Shown one piece after another: positions 6,838-16,619 of a DNA stretch of 64,000 bases (the first letter of the stretch is position 1; each line of letters begins with the position of its first letter). The notes beneath the pieces were generated by a model, which saw nothing but the letters and a program-made list of their open reading frames with translations, was not told where the DNA came from and did no database searches. A program made the translations under genes and the position numbers. This DNA comes from Ensifer adhaerens (lineage in GTDB: Bacteria; Pseudomonadota; Alphaproteobacteria; Rhizobiales; Rhizobiaceae), in assembly GCF_020035535.1 (NCBI RefSeq), contig NZ_CP083349.1, positions 434,001 to 498,000 on the forward strand, in the 5' to 3' direction.

Positions 6838-8247
6838 TTACTTCCCCGCGGCCGTTTCGATTTCGCGCGCCGGCAGCCGGTGCCCCGAGACCGAAGCGCC
6901 GGCGTTCTTCGCCATGGTGAGGAACGGGATCGCCGCGATCAGGTTGGCGGCGGCGATAATCATGAAGGCGGTGTGGAAATCGTCGAGCTGCAGCGGACCG
7001 CCGCTGAGCTTGGTCTCGATTTCGAGGATCGCACCGGCAACGGCAACACCGAGCGCCAGGCTGATCTGCTGCAGCACAGCGCTCATCGACGTCGCCTTGC
7101 TGGCGTCCGCATCGTCGATATCGGCGAAGGAAAGCGCATTGACGCTGGTGAAGAAGAACGAGCGGGCGAAGCCTGCAATCAGCAGGATGGTGATCAGGAC
7201 GAGATAGGGCGTCTCCGGCGTGAAGAAACCGTTGGCGAAGGTGGTGATCGCGGCGAGGATTGCGGCGAGGATCAGTGTCGTGCGGAAGCCGGCAAAGGCG
7301 AGCACGCGACGCGCATAAAACTTGGTGGTGATGGCCCCGACCGCGCCGATGAAGGTGATGAGTCCGGACTGGAACGGATTGAGCCCGAAGCCGACCTGCA
7401 GCATCAGGGGCATCAGGAAGGGCACGGCGCCGACCGAGATGCGAAAGATCGTGCCGCCGATCGAGGCAGCGCGAAACGCGCTGTCCTTGAAAAGATGGAG
7501 ATCGAGAACCGGTGCCGGGTGACGGCGGGCATGGCGGATATAGAGCAGGGCCGCGACCACGCCGATCGCCACCGAGGCGATGCCGACGGCAGGCGGCAGG
7601 GCCGGCAGGCTGATCACCGACAGGCCGAAGACAATGCCGGATGCAGCAACGCCGCCAAGCACGAAACCGAGAGCATCGACCGGCGGCGGATCGCGCGTTT
7701 CCATTTCCGGCAGATAGATGCCGGAGAGGATGTAGCCGGCGATGCCGACAGGCACGTTGATCAGGAAAATCCAGTGCCAGGAGAAATAGGTGGTGATGAA
7801 GCCGCCGAGCGGCGGTCCGGCGAGCGGCCCGACAAGCGCCGGGATGGTGAGAAGCGCCATCGCCGAGACGAGTTCGCTGCGCGGCGTGCCGCGCACCAGC
7901 ACCAGGCGGGCGACCGGCGTCATCATCGCCCCGCCCATGCCCTGCAGGAAGCGCGAGAAGACGAAGGCGACAAGGCTGTTGGAGATGGCGCAGAAGATGG
8001 AGCCGGCGATGAAGACGAGGATCGCGGCGCGAAAGATCTTCTTGGCGCCGAAGCGGTCCGCCATCCAGCCGCTCAAGGGAATGAAGATCGCCAGTGCCAC
8101 CATATAGGCCGTCAGCGCCAGCTTGAGGGTAATCGGGCCGACGCCGATGTCGCGCGCGATGGCCGGCAGCGACGTGGCGATTACGGTCGAATCCATCTGC
8201 TCCATGAAGAGAGCGACGGCGAGGATCATCGGGACGATACGGTTCAT
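6838..8247 (-). CDS. DHA2-type MFS multidrug transporter
   Basis: This 469-residue inner-membrane protein is a drug:proton antiporter of the major facilitator superfamily. The N-terminal helix 'LAVALFMEQMDSTVIATSLP' carries the charged, membrane-embedded motif of the EmrB/QacA (14-helix) group. The loop 'GWMADRFGAKKIF' is motif A between helices 2 and 3, and 'SRFLQGMGGAMMTPVARL' follows. The substrate is not predictable. It is convergent with the VOC gene and divergent from the metallohydrolase gene; no dedicated regulator is adjacent. Confidence 0.9.
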   Translation of the reverse strand: MNRIVPMILAVALFMEQMDSTVIATSLPAIARDIGVGPITLKLALTAYMVALAIFIPLSGWMADRFGAKKIFRAAILVFIAGSIFCAISNSLVAFVFSRFLQGMGGAMMTPVARLVLVRGTPRSELVSAMALLTIPALVGPLAGPPLGGFITTYFSWHWIFLINVPVGIAGYILSGIYLPEMETRDPPPVDALGFVLGGVAASGIVFGLSVISLPALPPAVGIASVAIGVVAALLYIRHARRHPAPVLDLHLFKDSAFRAASIGGTIFRISVGAVPFLMPLMLQVGFGLNPFQSGLITFIGAVGAITTKFYARRVLAFAGFRTTLILAAILAAITTFANGFFTPETPYLVLITILLIAGFARSFFFTSVNALSFADIDDADASKATSMSAVLQQISLALGVAVAGAILEIETKLSGGPLQLDDFHTAFMIIAAANLIAAIPFLTMAKNAGASVSGHRLPAREIETAAGK

Positions 8248-8437
8248 GAAACGGCGCTTCGGAGTCGGTCTGCGATAAGCAGAAGCTAATAATGCCGGTG
8301 ATGGCTTTTGTCGGGGCGAAACCGGTGATTGCGGATCAAAAGCCTGTGATCCCGGCTGGCCTTTGCTGTCAAGACGCTACTTCTGGCCCAGTTGTCCATG
8401 GGGCAACGGGATTCAACAGGGAACAAGGTGGGAATGG

Positions 8438-9430
8438 ATGATGAGCGAGATGTCGATGAAGCGCAGGACCTTGATGGGGGCGGGAGCATTTGGCGTGCTG
8501 GCGGCGCCAACATTGATGGCGGGCGTTGCGGTGGCTGAGGAAAAGGCGGAAAAGACCGACATGAACGCAAGCCATCCCCCGATCCGATCTCTCAAAGTTG
8601 GCGCTTTCAAGGTCGTTGTCGTCAATGACGGCACCCGCGTCACCGAGAAACCGCACGAGATCTACGGCACCGACCAGCCGCAGCAGGCGGTGGCGGAGCT
8701 GTTGCAACAGAACTTTCTGCCGACGGAGGCGCTGGTCAACAGTTTCTCGCCGGTGCTCGTGGATACCGGAACGGATGTCGTGCTCTTCGATACCGGCATG
8801 GGCGAGGGCGGCCGGCAAGCCGGCATGGGTCGCCTCGTCGAAGGCATGCGCGCCGCCGGTTATGCGCCGGAGCAGGTCTCGGTGGTCGTGGTGACCCATA
8901 TGCATGGCGATCACATCGGCCGCCTCCTGGAGGCCGGAAAGCCGTCTTTCGCCAATGCCCGCTACGTGATGGGCGAAGCCGAATACGCCTTCTGGAAGGA
9001 TCCGGCGCGGGCCGGCACACCGGCGGAAAACGGCCACAAGGCCGTGCTCGAAAAGGTGGTGCCGCTGGCGGAAAAGACGACCTTCATCGGCGATGGCGCC
9101 GAGGTCGTCTCCGGTATCTCGGCGGTTGCCGCCTTCGGTCATTCGCCGGGTCACATGGTGTTCCGCCTCGATTCCGGCGGCAAGGGCATGATGCTGACGG
9201 CCGATACCGCCAACCACTACGTGTTGTCGCTGCAGCGCCCCGATTGGGAAGTGCGCTTCGACATGGACAAGGCGAAGGCGGCCGAGACGCGCCGCAGGGT
9301 CTTCGACATGATCGCCAGCGAGCGGCTGCCCTTCATCGGCTACCACATGCCGTTCCCCGCCGTCGGTTTCGTCGAGAAACAGGGCGAAGGCTATCGGTTC
9401 GTGCCCGTCAGCTATCAACTCGATATCTGA
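8438..9430 (+). CDS. Exported metallo-beta-lactamase-fold hydrolase
   Basis: The 330-residue product starts MMSEMSMKRRTLMGAGAFG, a twin-arginine-like signal ('KRRTLMG') followed by a hydrophobic stretch ending near AVAEE, so it is probably periplasmic. The mature part is a metallo-beta-lactamase fold with the zinc motif 'THMHGDHIG'. Later metal ligands lie in 'FGHSPGHMVF' and 'TADTANH'. N-acyl-homoserine lactonases and other lactone or ester hydrolases share this layout, but the substrate cannot be deduced. Start: tandem ATGs at 8438 and 8441 behind AAGGTGGGA. It is divergent from the MFS transporter. Confidence 0.85.
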   Translation: MMSEMSMKRRTLMGAGAFGVLAAPTLMAGVAVAEEKAEKTDMNASHPPIRSLKVGAFKVVVVNDGTRVTEKPHEIYGTDQPQQAVAELLQQNFLPTEALVNSFSPVLVDTGTDVVLFDTGMGEGGRQAGMGRLVEGMRAAGYAPEQVSVVVVTHMHGDHIGRLLEAGKPSFANARYVMGEAEYAFWKDPARAGTPAENGHKAVLEKVVPLAEKTTFIGDGAEVVSGISAVAAFGHSPGHMVFRLDSGGKGMMLTADTANHYVLSLQRPDWEVRFDMDKAKAAETRRRVFDMIASERLPFIGYHMPFPAVGFVEKQGEGYRFVPVSYQLDI

Positions 9431-9633
9431 TCGGCAACCAGCCGGTTCAGGGGGCGTATTGCGCGAGAATGCTGCTCTGCAACAATTATCGGCCGAAGGC
9501 GGGACATTTCCCGGCTTTGGCTATTTTCATCCTGACATATCCGTGTTACGAGCCCTCGCCAACTTCCAAGACACGCTTTGAAGTCGCCCGGTGGACAAAT
9601 CGCAGCCCGTCCCCGGGGATTTTCGCTATTTGA

Positions 9634-11148
<1,515 letters not shown>

Positions 11149-11166
11149 TCGTGATTGCATTCCAAA

Positions 11167-11200
11167 GGCGCCGCGTCATCGCGCGGCGCCCTTCGCTTTT
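11167..11200 (+). terminator. Rho-independent terminator after guaB
   Basis: GGCGCCGCG (11167-11175) pairs with CGCGGCGCC (11182-11190) over a six-base loop and is followed by CTTCGCTTTT. The stem is strong and the T-tract imperfect. Confidence 0.7.
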
Positions 11201-11297
11201 CAAAGCAGGTGATTTTCAGCAAGTCTTAGAGAGTTGCAGCGACCCCGAAGCGTCATATAGGACGCGGCGCTGCAAGCATGTTTCAGGGAGTAGGCGT

Positions 11298-11714
11298 ATG
11301 ACGGGTTTTGAGATTTTCTGGCCGATCGTGGCCCATGTCTTCCTCGTCTTTTGCCTCTACGCACTGCTCTCCTTCCGCCGTGTGAGCCTCGTGCGCGCCG
11401 GCAAGGTGCATGCCGCCCAATTTCGCGAGAACCGCGATGAGCCGGGTGAAAGCCTGGTGGTGAAAAACAGCATCGCCAACCAGTTCGAGCTGCCGGTCCT
11501 GTTCTACGTCTGCTGCGTACTGCTCTACATCACCGAGGCCGACAACATCGTCTCGCTGGCTCTTGCCTGGCTCTTCGTCGTGCTGCGGTATGTGCACGCC
11601 TTCGTGCACGTCACCAGCAACCGCATCCGTTATCGCCGCCCGCTGTTCATGGGGGGCGTCGCGACGCTGTTTGCCATGTGGGTGTGGCTTGCCGTCTGGA
11701 TGGCGATGAGCTGA
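11298..11714 (+). CDS. MAPEG-family membrane protein
   Basis: This 138-residue integral membrane protein has four hydrophobic segments (about residues 8-25, 66-82, 84-100 and 118-136). The MAPEG signature region 'NSIANQFELPVLFYVCCVL' and a following 'VLRYVHAFVHVTSNRIRYR' contain the Asn/Gln/Glu and Arg positions that bind glutathione in eukaryotic members. Bacterial members are of unknown substrate. It lies between guaB and the alcohol dehydrogenase with its own ATG; ribosome-site evidence is weak (CAGGGAG upstream). Confidence 0.85.
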   Translation: MTGFEIFWPIVAHVFLVFCLYALLSFRRVSLVRAGKVHAAQFRENRDEPGESLVVKNSIANQFELPVLFYVCCVLLYITEADNIVSLALAWLFVVLRYVHAFVHVTSNRIRYRRPLFMGGVATLFAMWVWLAVWMAMS

Positions 11715-11818
11715 CCGCTGTCGGAGCGACCTTCCGCAGTTCATCCGAGAGCATAGCGCCCTGGTGCGTCGCTGACGTGGCTCAGATCTGAGACAGTTTG
11801 CGTCTCTGTTTTCACGCC

Positions 11819-11832
11819 TTGATGTGTATCAA
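11819..11832 (+). promoter_or_regulatory. FNR/FixK box upstream of the alcohol dehydrogenase
   Basis: TTGAT-GTGT-ATCAA is a perfect match to the FNR/FixK consensus (TTGAT-N4-ATCAA), extended by C and G on the flanks. Its centre is about 91 bp before the ATG at 11917. If it acts as a class II site (centre near -41.5), transcription would begin near 11867, and TAGTCT at 11856-11861 is a fair -10. This suggests induction under low oxygen. Confidence 0.75.
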
Positions 11833-11916
11833 GTACGCGCTGCGGCTTCCGCGTGTAGTCTGCTTGCCGTTGGCGTGACATCGCCGACCTAGGACGACAA
11901 CGCATCGGAGGACGAG

Positions 11917-12945
11917 ATGACCGCAACGATGAAAGCCGCCGTGGTTCGCGAGTTCGGCAAGCCGCTGGTAATCGAGCATGTGCCGATACCGGAGCCGGGC
12001 CCCGGCCAGGTGCTGATCAAATACGAGGCGACCGGCGTCTGCCACACGGACTTGCATGCCGCCAACGGCGATTGGCCGGTGAAGCCGAAGCCGCCCTTTA
12101 TTCCCGGACACGAAGGCGTCGGCTATGTCGCCAAACTCGGCAGCGGTGTGACGCGGCTGAAGGAAGGCGACCGCGTCGGCGTGCCTTGGCTGCACACGGC
12201 CTGCGGCGGCTGCACGCCGTGCCGCACCGGCTGGGAAACACTTTGTGGAAGCCAGCAGAACACGGGCTATTCGGTCAACGGCACCTTTGCCCAATACGGC
12301 CTTGCCGACCCGGATTTCGTCGGGCGCCTGCCGGCAAAGCTTGAGTTCGGAGCGGCCGCACCGATCCTTTGCGCCGGCGTTACCGTCTACAAGGGCCTGA
12401 AGGAAACAGAGGTACGTCCCGGAGAATGGGCGCTGATCTCTGGCATCGGCGGCCTTGGCCACATGGCGGTGCAATATGCCAAGGCCATGGGCATGCATGT
12501 CGCCGCTGTCGATATCTTCCCGGACAAGCTGGAGCTTGCGCGAAAGCTCGGCGCCGACGTCGTCGTCGACGCGCGTGACAGGGACGCGGTCGAACAGGTC
12601 CAGAAGGCGACTGGCGGTGTGCACGGCGCGCTGGTGACGGCAGTTGCGCCCAAGGCGATGGAGCAGGCCTTCAACATGCTGCGCTCCAAGGGCACGATGG
12701 CGCTGGTCGGCTTGCCGCCCGGCCAGATGTGCCTGCCGATCTTTGATACCGTGCTGAAGCGCATCACCATCCGTGGATCGATCGTTGGCACGCGCCAGGA
12801 TCTTGAGGAGTCGCTGGAGTTCGCCGGTGAAGGCAAGGTTGCCTCGCACTTCACCTGGGACAAGATCGAGAACATCAACGCGATCTTCAAGCGCATGGAG
12901 GAAGGCAAGATCGACGGCCGCATCGTGCTCGATCTCAACGGCTGA
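11917..12945 (+). CDS. adhP: Zinc-dependent alcohol dehydrogenase, AdhP type
   Basis: This 342-residue medium-chain dehydrogenase oxidises alcohols or reduces aldehydes with NAD(H). The catalytic zinc ligands appear in 'GVCHTDLHAANGDWP' (Cys) and 'IPGHEGVGYV' (His-Glu), with a later Cys in 'ILCAGVTVYKGL'. The structural zinc cluster is in 'CGGCTPCRTGWETLC'. The Rossmann motif is 'GIGGLGHMAVQYAKAMG'. Length and sequence fit the bacterial ethanol-active AdhP/AdhA class. A perfect FixK-type box upstream suggests it works during oxygen limitation, as a fermentative or redox-balancing enzyme. GGAGGA precedes the ATG. Confidence 0.93.
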   Translation: MTATMKAAVVREFGKPLVIEHVPIPEPGPGQVLIKYEATGVCHTDLHAANGDWPVKPKPPFIPGHEGVGYVAKLGSGVTRLKEGDRVGVPWLHTACGGCTPCRTGWETLCGSQQNTGYSVNGTFAQYGLADPDFVGRLPAKLEFGAAAPILCAGVTVYKGLKETEVRPGEWALISGIGGLGHMAVQYAKAMGMHVAAVDIFPDKLELARKLGADVVVDARDRDAVEQVQKATGGVHGALVTAVAPKAMEQAFNMLRSKGTMALVGLPPGQMCLPIFDTVLKRITIRGSIVGTRQDLEESLEFAGEGKVASHFTWDKIENINAIFKRMEEGKIDGRIVLDLNG

Positions 12946-12985
12946 CCGTCGTTCACGGCCAGTAACATAAGTTTGTCTGTTCGAG

Positions 12986-13017
12986 ACCGCCCGCCGACCT
13001 ATTCTGTCGCGGGCGGT
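12986..13017 (+). terminator. Hairpin after adhP, probable terminator
   Basis: ACCGCCCGC (12986-12994) pairs with GCGGGCGGT (13009-13017) and is followed by TCTGTCT. The stem is strong but the T-run weak, so it may only attenuate. Confidence 0.5.
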
Positions 13018-13059
13018 TCTGTCTGCCGCCGCGGGACAATGGAACCGAAGGAGGCTGAC

Positions 13060-13932
13060 ATGCAGGAAACTAAGATCACGCAGGCGATGATCGACGCCTA
13101 CGACGAATACACGCATCTGACCCTCGATCGCCGTCGCTTCATGGAAAAGCTCACGGGCCTGGCGGGCTCCGCTGCCGCCGCCGCTGCGATCGCGCCGCTG
13201 CTTGCCGCCAACGGTGCCAAGGCCGAGATCATTGCTGCCACCGATTCCCGCGTGATGGGGGAGGAAATCTCCTTCCCCGGCGCGGGTGGCGACATGAAGG
13301 GCTATCTCGTTCGCCCGGCAGAGATCAGCGGCAAGCTGCCGGCCGTCATCGTCATCCACGAGAACCGCGGGCTCAATCCGCACATTCGCGACGTGGCGCG
13401 GCGGGTGGCGCTCGAAGGTTTCCTCGCGCTCGCACCGGATTTCTTGTCGCCTTCGGGCGGAACGCCGACGGACGAGGACAAGGCACGCGAGATGATCGGT
13501 GCGCTGGATGCGGCAGCAACGACGGCGAATGCTGCGGCAACGGTCACCTTCCTTGAAGGGCATCAGTCGAACGGCAAGGTCGGTGCCATCGGCTTCTGCT
13601 GGGGCGGGGGCCTTGTCAATCGGCTGGCCGTCGGTTCCCCGGATCTGAAGGCCGGCGTGGCCTATTATGGAGCGCAGCCGCCGGCGGCCGATGTGCCGAA
13701 AATCAAGGCCGCCCTGCTGTTGCATTATGCCGGGCTCGACGAACGCATCAATGCCGGCATCGACGCCTACCAGAAGGCCCTCAAGGACAATGGCAAGGAC
13801 GCAACCATCTACGTCTATGACGGCGTCAACCACGCCTTCAACAACGATACCTCGGCCGCGCGCTACGACAAGCCCGCTGCTGATCTTGCCTGGAGCCGGA
13901 CGGTCGAATTCCTGAAGGCCAAGCTCGCCTGA
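13060..13932 (+). CDS. Dienelactone hydrolase-family protein, possibly Tat-exported
   Basis: The 290-residue product is an alpha/beta hydrolase of the dienelactone hydrolase family. The nucleophile elbow is 'IGFCWGGGL' with Cys in place of the usual Ser, the catalytic His lies in 'GVNHAFNND', and an Asp in 'HYAGLDERI' fits the triad. About 23 residues in, 'TLDRRRFMEKLTGLAGS' followed by an Ala-rich segment resembles a twin-arginine signal set inside an N-terminal extension; similar proteins carry this region. The ATG at 13060 is chosen for its GAAGGAGG; an upstream in-frame ATG at 13039 would add seven residues. Substrate is unknown. It converges on oxyR. Confidence 0.85.
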   Translation: MQETKITQAMIDAYDEYTHLTLDRRRFMEKLTGLAGSAAAAAAIAPLLAANGAKAEIIAATDSRVMGEEISFPGAGGDMKGYLVRPAEISGKLPAVIVIHENRGLNPHIRDVARRVALEGFLALAPDFLSPSGGTPTDEDKAREMIGALDAAATTANAAATVTFLEGHQSNGKVGAIGFCWGGGLVNRLAVGSPDLKAGVAYYGAQPPAADVPKIKAALLLHYAGLDERINAGIDAYQKALKDNGKDATIYVYDGVNHAFNNDTSAARYDKPAADLAWSRTVEFLKAKLA

Positions 13933-13944
13933 GCGTGGTTCCGG

Positions 13945-14856
13945 TCAGGCGGCAGCCGCCTGCAGGATGTCGTCGGCGCAGCCGCTGATCGCCGCTGCGA
14001 GCGCTTCCATGTCGCGCTCGCGCGGGCTGCTGCGGCGCCAGACGAGGCCGATCTCGCGCGCAGGCTCTGGTGCGGCGAAGGGCACGATCCGGATCGAGTT
14101 GCGCGCCGCCTCGGTCGCAATCGCGATTTCGGGGATCAGCGTCATGCCCATGCCGTTGGCGACCATCTGCAGGAGCGTCGTCATCGAAGTGGCGCCGAAC
14201 GAGACGAGGCGGCGCTTGCCGGCCGTGCTGCAGACGGCAAGTGCCTGGTCGCGAAGGCAATGCCCCTCTTCGAGCAGCAGCAGCTGTTCGACATCCACCT
14301 GGTCTTCGGTCAGCGGCGACATCAGGATGTTTCGCTCGTCGTCCGCCATCGCCATGAAAAAGCGATCGGAAAAGAGCGGTTTCGTCGAAAGCCCGTCGGT
14401 TTCGATCGGCAGGGCGGCAACGACGGCGTCGAGCAGGCCCTCGCCGAGATCGGCGACCAGTCGCGACGTCACCGACTCCTTCAATTCGATCTCGATCGCC
14501 GGATACACTCGGCGCAAGTGCGGCACCAGTCGCGGCACGAGATAGGGGGCAAGCGTCGGGATAACGCCGATGCGGATACGTCCTTCGAGTGTGCCGGAGC
14601 TGGCGCGGGCGCTCTGCTCCAGCATGTCCACTTCCGCGAGAATGGCGCGGGTGCGGGTCAGCACCTCTTCGCCTTTGCGGGTGAGGAAAACGCCGCTGCG
14701 GCTGCGCTCCACCAGCTTCACACCCAGGTGGTTCTCCATTTCCATGATCTGGGCGGAGAGCGCCGGCTGGCTGACGTGGACGAGTTCGGCGGCCTTGCCG
14801 AAGTGGCGAGCGGAGGCAAGCGCCTCGAAATAGCGCATCTGTCTGAGTGTAAGCAT
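13945..14856 (-). CDS. oxyR: Hydrogen peroxide-sensing LysR regulator OxyR
   Basis: OxyR is a redox-switched activator of peroxide defence genes. The 303-residue protein has a LysR HTH at 1-60 ('HFGKAAELVHVSQPALSAQI') and a periplasmic-binding-like sensor domain. The redox pair is in 'GHCLRDQALAVC': Cys200 and Cys209, aligning with the E. coli disulfide pair 199/208. It is transcribed away from katA, and the shared region contains a phased OxyR site directly before its ATG. This neighbourhood makes katA its obvious target. Confidence 0.95.
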   Translation of the reverse strand: MLTLRQMRYFEALASARHFGKAAELVHVSQPALSAQIMEMENHLGVKLVERSRSGVFLTRKGEEVLTRTRAILAEVDMLEQSARASSGTLEGRIRIGVIPTLAPYLVPRLVPHLRRVYPAIEIELKESVTSRLVADLGEGLLDAVVAALPIETDGLSTKPLFSDRFFMAMADDERNILMSPLTEDQVDVEQLLLLEEGHCLRDQALAVCSTAGKRRLVSFGATSMTTLLQMVANGMGMTLIPEIAIATEAARNSIRIVPFAAPEPAREIGLVWRRSSPRERDMEALAAAISGCADDILQAAAA

Positions 14857-14857
14857 G

Positions 14858-14894
14858 ATAGGAAAATCCTATCGAGTTTTAATTTATATGCAAT
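14858..14894. promoter_or_regulatory. OxyR binding site in the oxyR-katA intergenic region
   Basis: ATAG-N7-CTAT-N7-TAAT-N7-CAAT shows the four-element, 11-bp-phased OxyR pattern. The first half is perfect, and nested in the palindrome GATAGGA-AAA-TCCTATC (14857-14873); the second half is degenerate. It abuts the oxyR start codon, which suits autorepression together with activation of katA about 160 bp away. Confidence 0.8.
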
Positions 14895-15052
14895 TGGAGA
14901 TTATCGATCGCCTGTGGGAAAACCGCGTTGCCAAAGCGTCCGGGCTTTGAGCGTCGCCCAAGTGGCGGCTGGCAGCCGCCCTGGCTGTCGTCGGGCAGGC
15001 GGTGAAACCCTGCGCGATCTCCCGGGCGCGAACCCTTTGACAGGAGGACGCG

Positions 15053-16537
15053 ATGTCAGATCGACCCATATTGACGACGAGCGCCGGAGCGCCGGTACCG
15101 GACAACCAGAATTCGCTGACGGCCGGTCCGCGCGGCGGCGTCATGATGCAGGACTACCAGCTTATAGAGAAGCTGTCGCATCAAAACCGCGAGCGCATTC
15201 CCGAGCGCGCCGTGCATGCCAAGGGCTGGGGCGCCTATGGCACCCTGAAGATCACAGGCGATATCTCGAAATACACCAAGGCCAAGGTTCTGCAGCCGGG
15301 CGCTGAAACGCCGATGCTGGCGCGCTTCTCTACGGTTGCGGGTGAACTGGGTGCGGCCGACGCCGAACGCGACGTGCGCGGCTTTGCGCTGAAATTCTAT
15401 ACGCCCGAGGGCAATTGGGACCTCGTCGGCAACAACACGCCGATCTTCTTCATCCGCGATGCCTACAAGTTCCCGGACTTCATCCACACCCAGAAGCGCC
15501 ATCCGAAGACGAACCTGCGCTCGGCAACCGCCATGTGGGATTTCTGGTCGCTGTCGCCGGAAAGCCTGCACCAGGTCACGATCCTGATGTCCGACCGCGG
15601 ATGTCCGGTGTCGCCGCTGCACATGAACGGCTATGGTTCACACACCTTCTCGTTCTGGAACGACGCCGGTGAGCGCTATTGGGTGAAGTTCCACTTCAAG
15701 ACCCAGCACGGCCACAAGTTCTACACCAATGCGGAGGCCGCGGACGTGATCGGCCGGACACGCGAAAGCTACCAGGAAGCGCTCTACGGCGCCGTTGAAG
15801 AGGGCTACTATCCGCGCTGGACGCTTCAGGTGCAGATCATGCCGGAACTCGATGCGGATAAGACCCCCTACAATCCCTTCGACGTCACCAAGGTCTGGCC
15901 GCATGCGGACTACCCGCCGATTGAGGTGGGCGTTCTGGAACTCAATCGCAATCCGGAGAACTACTTCGCCGAGGTCGAGAACGCCGCCTTCTCGCCGTCC
16001 AACATCGTGCCCGGCATCGGCTTCTCGCCGGACAAGATGCTGCAGGCCAGGCTCTTCTCCTATGCCGATGCCCACCGCTATCGCCTCGGCACCCACTACG
16101 AGCACATCCCGGTCAATCGGCCGAAATGCCCGGTGCGTCACTATCACCGCGATGGCCAGATGAACACGTTCGGCGGCATCCAGACCGGCAATCCGGACGC
16201 CTATTACGAACCAAACTCGTTCAACGGCCCGGTCGAGCAGCCGTCCGCGATGGAACCGCCACTGCGCATCAGCGGCGACATGGCCCGCTACGACCACCGC
16301 GAAGGCAACGACGACTACAGTCAGCCGCGCGCGCTGTTCAATCTGTTCGATGCCGGCGAGAAGGCGCGGCTGTTTGCAAACATCGCCGCTGCCATGGGCG
16401 GCGTGCCTGGTCTGATCGTTGAACGTCAGCTTGCACATTTCAAGCGCGTTCATCCGGACTATGAAGCCGGTGTCCGCGCAGCACTTCAAGCGGCACATGG
16501 CTACGAAGCGGAGACTGTCAGCACCGCTGCCGAATAG
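15053..16537 (+). CDS. katA: Monofunctional haem catalase
   Basis: Catalase converts hydrogen peroxide to water and oxygen. The 494-residue length marks a small-subunit enzyme. The catalytic His55 lies in '[13 protein letters not shown]', with '[10 protein letters not shown]' and the Asn-containing '[19 protein letters not shown]' beyond. The proximal haem ligand Tyr337 is in '[14 protein letters not shown]'. AGGAGG precedes the ATG. It is divergent from oxyR with an OxyR site between them and ends at a strong bidirectional terminator. It is probably the peroxide-inducible catalase of the cell. Confidence 0.97.
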   Translation: MSDRPILTTSAGAPVPDNQNSLTAGPRGGVMMQDYQLIEKLSHQNRERIPERAVHAKGWGAYGTLKITGDISKYTKAKVLQPGAETPMLARFSTVAGELGAADAERDVRGFALKFYTPEGNWDLVGNNTPIFFIRDAYKFPDFIHTQKRHPKTNLRSATAMWDFWSLSPESLHQVTILMSDRGCPVSPLHMNGYGSHTFSFWNDAGERYWVKFHFKTQHGHKFYTNAEAADVIGRTRESYQEALYGAVEEGYYPRWTLQVQIMPELDADKTPYNPFDVTKVWPHADYPPIEVGVLELNRNPENYFAEVENAAFSPSNIVPGIGFSPDKMLQARLFSYADAHRYRLGTHYEHIPVNRPKCPVRHYHRDGQMNTFGGIQTGNPDAYYEPNSFNGPVEQPSAMEPPLRISGDMARYDHREGNDDYSQPRALFNLFDAGEKARLFANIAAAMGGVPGLIVERQLAHFKRVHPDYEAGVRAALQAAHGYEAETVSTAAE

Positions 16538-16574
16538 GCAGGGCGAGCGCTCGACCGAGCTCGGAAAAAGAAAA

Positions 16575-16605
16575 GCCACGTACCCTGTCGGTACGTGGCT
16601 TTTTT
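16575..16605. terminator. Bidirectional terminator between katA and the LysR gene
   Basis: GCCACGTACC (16575-16584) pairs with GGTACGTGGC (16590-16599) over a five-base loop. TTTTTT follows on the plus strand, and the preceding AAAAAGAAAA gives a T-rich tract on the minus strand, so it can serve both convergent genes. Confidence 0.9.
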
Positions 16606-16619
16606 GGTTTCTGCCGGCT

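Noticed and set aside
8325..8340. FNR-like TGATTGCGGATCAA upstream of the metallohydrolase gene
   Set aside because: The spacer is five bases and the left half lacks the first T of TTGAT, so it does not match the consensus.
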